Positions 60,482-64,000 of a stretch of 64,000 nucleotides of DNA are shown here, piece after piece. The first letter of the stretch is position 1. Each line of letters starts with the position of its first letter. The notes under the pieces are model-generated. The model was given only the letters and a program-made list of their open reading frames with translations. It searched no databases and was not told the origin of the DNA. A program made the position numbers and the translations under genes. The DNA is from CAZFBA01 sp964517135. GTDB lineage: Bacteria > Cyanobacteriota > Vampirovibrionia > JBFMGH01. The stretch covers positions 28,723 through 92,722 of the forward strand of contig CAZFBA010000014.1 of NCBI GenBank assembly GCA_964517135.1, given 5' to 3'.

Positions 60482-61154
60482 AATTTTCTCCCTTTATAAT
60501 GTGTTATGCGCCTTACCTGTAGACCTGGCAGAGTATAAAGGCTTTAAACCTCTTTTGAGCCTGTCTTTTTTAAGAATTATTATTACTATGTTTTCTAACT
60601 TGAAATTTAATTATAATCTAAACAGGCCTTTTTGATCAAAGAGATTCAAAAACTAGTCTCTCTCTAAAACCATAGAAAAGCAGCAATTAAAAGCCATTAA
60701 CACTTAAATAAGTTTGTTTTTAAGGGAAAACTACAGGCTTTTTTCTTCTAAAGGCAGGATATAAAAGCTTTTAAAAAGAGATGTAGTCTGAAAGTCTTCG
60801 TTTTTAGCCTTTATGCCATGGATTTATGATTCATGCCTGGTTGTTCTGATCGGTGATGTAATAATTTTTAATAATTTGCTGTGAATGCTCAGGGAACAAT
60901 GAAAGAGCTTTCTGGTTAAAAGATTAAGAAATGTAAAAATTAGTAAAAAGCTACATTATTTTCTTCAGAAGAAATTTATTAGCTGTGATGCCTGTCATAA
61001 TCAAAAAGTATGAATGATACATTTCTTAATGAATGAAACTTTTTAAGCAATTTTACAAGAAAAAATGTTTTTATATATATGTAATATATATTCCATATAT
61101 ACCACACGCATAACAAGAGATAACCGGAAAAATCAAATAAGAAAGGAGTCACAA
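60482..61154. other. Noncoding gap before the MGLAASQ gene, with a shared upstream motif
   Basis: About 670 bases with no gene. TGTTTTTATA at 61066-61075, followed by TATATG, matches a motif upstream of the HEAT-like gene (9074-9083) and the second MGLAASQ gene (61737-61746). GAAAGGAGT follows just before the start codon. Nothing else is recognised. Confidence 0.45.
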
Positions 61155-61484
61155 ATGGGTTTAGCAGCTTCACAAGCAAGGTTTCTGGTTTTAACAGCAA
61201 GAAAGTCTGATGTTGAAATGCAGGGACAAAGAATTAATCAGGAAAGACTAAAAATAGCCAACGCTGTAGGTATGCTTTTTAATGCTCAAACTAACCTTGA
61301 TCCTGATTCACAGGATGCAGCAACTCTTCAAACAAGAGTAGAAGCCCTTCAGCAAATTGACAAAGCTCTTGAACTTCAGTTGAGAAGAGTTGATACACAA
61401 CAGCAGGCTCTTCAAACTGAAATATCAGCTGTTCAGAAAGTTATCGACAAAAACATTGATATGTCCTTCAAGACATTTGCTTAA
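61155..61484 (+). CDS. MGLAASQ-family small coiled-coil protein (first paralog)
   Basis: A 109-residue protein starting MGLAASQARFLVLTARKSDV. I place the start at 61155 because AAAGGAGT lies seven bases upstream; a longer upstream frame is possible but lacks a site. The chain is almost wholly helical (RINQERLKIANAVGM; LEALQQIDKA-like; QQQALQTEISAVQKVIDKNI), ending DMSFKTFA. It is 70% or so identical to the next gene, and the ends are the most conserved. The N-terminal wording resembles leaders of surface or flagellin-like proteins in Melainabacteria-type genomes. No membrane helix or signal peptide. Function unknown. Confidence 0.82.
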   Translation: MGLAASQARFLVLTARKSDVEMQGQRINQERLKIANAVGMLFNAQTNLDPDSQDAATLQTRVEALQQIDKALELQLRRVDTQQQALQTEISAVQKVIDKNIDMSFKTFA

Positions 61485-61809
61485 TCTTCTTATAACTAAA
61501 ATCAACCGGTATAAAGCTATTTTACTTACGTTTCTGTAAAAAACCTTTTCAATAAAGCTTTCAGGCTTTTAACCTGGCCATAAAAATAATAAATTCTGAT
61601 TTATTATTAAATCTATTTTATTTTTTGTCGATATAATCTAAAATAGAGGGTATGGTCTTCAACAAAATCAATTTATTACGTTATGTAAACATTTTTCAAC
61701 AATTTTTTTTTCAACTATCAACTTTTTTAAAATGATTGTTTTTATACAAACAAGAAGCTTTAAAGTATTTTCCTTGGTATTCCAAGTTCAATAATAAAGG
61801 AGGGAACAT
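61485..61809. other. Noncoding gap between the two MGLAASQ genes
   Basis: 325 AT-rich bases without a gene. TGTTTTTATA (61737-61746) is shared with the other two sites, 63 bases before the second start. A strong ribosome site AAAGGAGGG follows. There is no terminator after the first gene, so the two may be one transcript or separate promoters. Confidence 0.45.
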
Positions 61810-62142
61810 ATGGGACTAGCAGCATCACAAGCACGCTTCTTAATGTTAACAGCTAGAAAATCTGACCTCGAGATGCAGGGGCAAGCTATCAACCAGTACA
61901 GAATGGCTCTTGCTAATGCTATCGGCAAACTTCTGAACAATCAGGCTGCCATGGATGATCCTGAATCTGCACAGGCACAAAGTCTGCAAAAGCAGGTAGA
62001 ATCATTGCAACAGGTCGACAAACGTCTTGAATTAATGCTTAGACGTGTTGACACCCAGCAACAGGCAGTTCAAACTGAAATTCAGGCTGTTCAAAAGGTT
62101 ATCGACAAAAACATCGATATGTCCTTCAAGACTTTCGCATAA
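61810..62142 (+). CDS. MGLAASQ-family small coiled-coil protein (second paralog)
   Basis: A 110-residue protein, start MGLAASQARFLMLTARKSDL, ending KNIDMSFKTFA, the same as the first paralog. Differences lie mainly in the middle (NNQAAMDDPESAQAQSLQKQ against NAQTNLDPDSQDAATLQTR). It has the best ribosome site of the region, AAAGGAGGG, so high expression is likely. A terminator follows 25 bases on. The pair probably arose by tandem duplication and both copies remain intact. Confidence 0.85.
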   Translation: MGLAASQARFLMLTARKSDLEMQGQAINQYRMALANAIGKLLNNQAAMDDPESAQAQSLQKQVESLQQVDKRLELMLRRVDTQQQAVQTEIQAVQKVIDKNIDMSFKTFA

Positions 62143-62166
62143 CTCAAGCGTGCAAAGTAAAGTATC

Positions 62167-62192
62167 AGAAAGCACCCACACGGGTGCTTTCT
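62167..62192 (+). terminator. Terminator of the MGLAASQ gene pair
   Basis: GAAAGCACCC-acac-GGGTGCTTTC followed by TTGGTTGTTC. A ten-base-pair stem, but the T-tract is imperfect. Confidence 0.75.
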
Positions 62193-62257
62193 TGGTTGTT
62201 CTATGCTTCGGCCTCAGAAACACCCTGAAACTGTCATTGTGAGCAAACTTAGTGAGC

Positions 62258-62302
62258 GTGACAATCTAATCAAATTATGTTAAGTTGTGCGGTTAACTAC
62301 AA
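62258..62302. repeat. Family C-associated repeat segment, inverted
   Basis: GTGACAATCTAATCAAATTA and GTTAAGTTGTGCGGTTAACT are the reverse complement of 40175-40217. They abut the start of the family B copy at 62303, making a composite. Confidence 0.65.
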
Positions 62303-62442
62303 TTGGAACCTCTGATTAATTAAGAAATTGCTGATACCAGCAAAAACAGGGAGGGGGTTAAAAAAACCGCTGTGCGGTTTTTTTAACCCCCGACACTAAT
62401 TTCTTGAATCTGTGAACTTTTAAATTATTCAGAGATCTCAAT
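62303..62442. repeat. Family B dispersed repeat, copy with central hairpin
   Basis: The flanks match the copy at 60080-60213 almost perfectly. The central hairpin has arms GGGGGTTAAAAAAACCGC (62353-62370) and the complement (62374-62391) with the loop TGT. It lies between the MGLAASQ and YkgJ-like genes, 2.2 kb from the other copy. Confidence 0.82.
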
Positions 62443-62523
62443 CAAAGATTCCAAAGAAACATATTCTACAAATACATATTCTATTCAAGTGGTTGCTATG
62501 GGGTGACCTGAACAACGAAAATG

Positions 62524-63126
62524 TTAATAAGGTGGATTATTATTTTGTTGTTTTTCAGAAATTAACTTTTCAGACTCAGCTATAAGCTTATCTGATTCCT
62601 TGATAGCGTTTTCTGTATCTATATTTATAGCCTGTCGTTTTTCTTCAAGTTCCTGGCTTTGTTGCTGGAGAGATTCAATAATAGTTTTAATTTCTTGCCA
62701 GTTTTGCTCACCCCGTTCTTTAAAGCCGCAATTTTTATGATAGACGGTTCTTTCGTGGGGTATAGGATACATTCTACACAGCAGCGGTCGGTCTTCGTGA
62801 ATCTGGCAGAGGCTACCATCTTTAATAAAGCGACACTTAAAGAACCCAACTTTATCTCTTCTATCTTCAGGAAAACGTGAACGAGCAATATTAAAGAAGT
62901 CAGGTGCAGTATTTCTGGCTTGTTCCTGTGTAATGGGTTCGAAGATCGTTAGAAAATCCCTTGCACCGTCAGCCTGAGAGGGGTTAGAATAGTCGCTGGC
63001 TATTTCTTTAATTTCTTCGTATGACATTCCCCCTTTAAAGGTAGCAATTTTACAGCACAGACCGCACATATTGCAAAGTTCCTGCGGCATTTTAAGTAAT
63101 TCTTCAACTTTTTTAGCAAAATCCAT
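62524..63126 (-). CDS. YkgJ-family cysteine cluster protein (second of pair)
   Basis: A 200-residue protein. The YkgJ pattern is CNMCGLCCKIATF (Cys18, 21, 24, 25 by count from the start), then KCRFIKDGSLCQIHEDRPLLC and CRMYP. The eight cysteines would bind zinc or an iron-sulfur cluster. The C-terminal 40 residues are a helix rich in Glu and Ser (DTENAIKESDKLIAESEKLI). It lies 21 bases downstream of its paralog, in the same direction, and has AGG seven bases upstream. The family has no firm biochemical function. Confidence 0.85.
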   Translation of the reverse strand: MDFAKKVEELLKMPQELCNMCGLCCKIATFKGGMSYEEIKEIASDYSNPSQADGARDFLTIFEPITQEQARNTAPDFFNIARSRFPEDRRDKVGFFKCRFIKDGSLCQIHEDRPLLCRMYPIPHERTVYHKNCGFKERGEQNWQEIKTIIESLQQQSQELEEKRQAINIDTENAIKESDKLIAESEKLISEKQQNNNPPY

Positions 63127-63147
63127 AAGAATACCTGCCTTTTAAGA

Positions 63148-63759
63148 TTACCACAGATCAGCCCCGAAGCGTCTCCAGGGTTTAATTTTGTCTTTGACCA
63201 CCTGACGCAGGTCATCCAGCGGAACATCTCTGGTTGGCATAGTTTTACCATCCGGAGAAAGCATTTCCATTATATGCAGAGACTCTTTTAGAGTTCTGAT
63301 AAGCTTTTTTTGTTTCTCTCTCTGGTCAAATTGCCACCCTTCAAAGCCGCATCCCGGAGGCATAGCAGACCATCCATGACGTGGTGCTTCTCTACAGCAT
63401 CTAGGGCGTCTTTCGTAGACCGTGCATAGATTCTGATCGTTAATATAACGACACTTATAGAATGTTACATCTTCCGGATTAATGTCTCCACGTCTTTTAA
63501 TAACTTCAAATACATGGTTTACCTGTTCAGGAACCACTTTACGGGCTTCTTCAATACTTGAATACGGCTCAAAAATTTCAAGGAAATCTATAGCCTCTTT
63601 TTCGCCCTGTTCAACCATCTCAAGAAGTTTTTTATAAGGATAATATGTAGTAGCTGAGCGGCAACACCGCCCACACTGATTGCATACACCCTGTGGCAGA
63701 GGATCCAGTGACTGTCGACCCTCATCTTCAGGAGTATAATAGTTTAAATCAAATGCCAT
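63148..63759 (-). CDS. YkgJ-family cysteine cluster protein (first of pair)
   Basis: A 203-residue protein with CNQCGRCCRSATTYY, FYKCRYINDQNLCTVYERRP and RCCREAP. The two YkgJ proteins share the order and spacing of cysteines but differ in detail: here the final cluster has an extra Cys (RCCREAP) and the last region holds GCGFEGW. It begins with CAGG before the ATG. It is transcribed with its paralog. It probably binds metal; the role is unknown. Confidence 0.86.
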   Translation of the reverse strand: MAFDLNYYTPEDEGRQSLDPLPQGVCNQCGRCCRSATTYYPYKKLLEMVEQGEKEAIDFLEIFEPYSSIEEARKVVPEQVNHVFEVIKRRGDINPEDVTFYKCRYINDQNLCTVYERRPRCCREAPRHGWSAMPPGCGFEGWQFDQREKQKKLIRTLKESLHIMEMLSPDGKTMPTRDVPLDDLRQVVKDKIKPWRRFGADLW

Positions 63760-63866
63760 TTTTTTCCTGAACTTTCTTCTCTACTAACTACATTGTACAT
63801 TATGTTCAGCTTTCAGACAAAGAATATATTTTGAAAGACCAAATATTCGCAAAGCAATTTATTTAA

Positions 63867-63945
63867 CTCCCGACACCAATTTCTTGAATCTGAGAACATA
63901 CAAGTTATTCAGAGATCTCAATAACAAGATCAGTGCATAACTTAA
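63867..63945. repeat. Family B right flank next to a family A end, at the window edge
   Basis: CCCGACACCAATTTCTTGAA and TTATTCAGAGATCTCAAT (63867-63921) match the right flank of family B with no hairpin or left flank visible. Then AAGATCAGTGCATAACTT (63927-63945) is a family A end. The adjacency of the two families recurs near 60051-60080. Confidence 0.6.
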
Positions 63946-64000
63946 AAATCCCGACTTCAGACACAACAAGTGTAGTAGATCTCTAAGAATTACTAATAGC

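Noticed and set aside
60423..60635. A 70-residue plus-strand frame overlapping a small minus-strand gene
   Set aside because: The minus-strand 56-residue gene has a better ribosome site and composition. The plus frame looks like noncoding hydrophobic reading.
1..64000. CRISPR array, tRNA, insertion sequence or prophage
   Set aside because: No evenly spaced direct repeats, cloverleaf with TTC-type arm, transposase, integrase or phage structural gene was seen. The dispersed repeats are not CRISPR-like because they are unspaced single copies at distant loci.

Overview
The window is one AT-rich, densely coded bacterial chromosomal segment with accessory-looking intergenic DNA. It carries one flagellin, two-component and diguanylate cyclase signalling, lipoproteins and many secreted or membrane proteins. 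No tRNA, phage, IS transposase or CRISPR was found. Several features fit the non-photosynthetic Cyanobacteria-related lineage (Melainabacteria/Vampirovibrionia): a tandem pair of small proteins starting MGLAASQARFL, short SFR-type N-terminal extensions on two enzymes, an AMIN-domain protein and family-less membrane proteins. This placement is inference from recalled sequence flavour and no search was run. The signal recognition particle RNA (50513-50780, minus strand) is the long form with an Alu domain, as in Bacillus.

Layout. 1-5.9 kb: the edge of a Flp/TadE-type pilin gene, then a HlyD-FtsX-ATPase ABC exporter operon, a SAM methyltransferase and a small membrane-anchored protein behind a sigma-28-like promoter. 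5.9-11.9 kb: lipoprotein, GT4 glycosyltransferase, secreted unknown, HEAT-like repeat protein, secreted cyclophilin, LOG protein. 12.2-17 kb: YfhO-like membrane protein, flagellin and an AMIN-domain membrane protein. 17.2-24.4 kb: metabolism (hutU and ftcD of histidine degradation; cation/proton antiporter; leuD and leuB of leucine synthesis). 24.6-34.2 kb: orphan N6 DNA methyltransferase, second LOG protein, Fmt-like formyltransferase, HAD phosphatase, and a membrane protein with a degenerate Nudix-like segment. 34.6-40 kb: GT-C glycosyltransferase with a TrmH-type methylase, and a secreted operon of a DNase-I-fold phosphatase, a dual-specificity phosphatase and a GyrI-like protein. 40.5-50.5 kb: SemiSWEET transporter, lineage-type membrane protein, PhoB/PhoR-like pair, secreted beta-propeller, QueH, small proteins and a thioesterase just behind the SRP RNA. 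51-54.9 kb: TadE-like and TadG-like proteins with calcium-binding repeats plus a prepilin-like protein. 55-64 kb: Tex, CHASE2-GGDEF cyclase, TIGR02757 protein, the MGLAASQ pair and a pair of YkgJ-type cysteine-cluster proteins.

The most unusual feature is the intergenic DNA. At least four dispersed repeat families (called A, B, C and D here) occupy many gaps. Families A, B and D have imperfect terminal inverted repeats. Families B and D each occur both with and without a central, nearly perfect hairpin with a 3-nt loop, as if the hairpin were an exchangeable cassette inside a MITE-like shell.

The genes suggest a motile or surface-attaching heterotroph that secretes pilus-like and calcium-binding surface proteins, degrades histidine and makes leucine, with flagellar sigma factor possibly also driving pilin-like genes.
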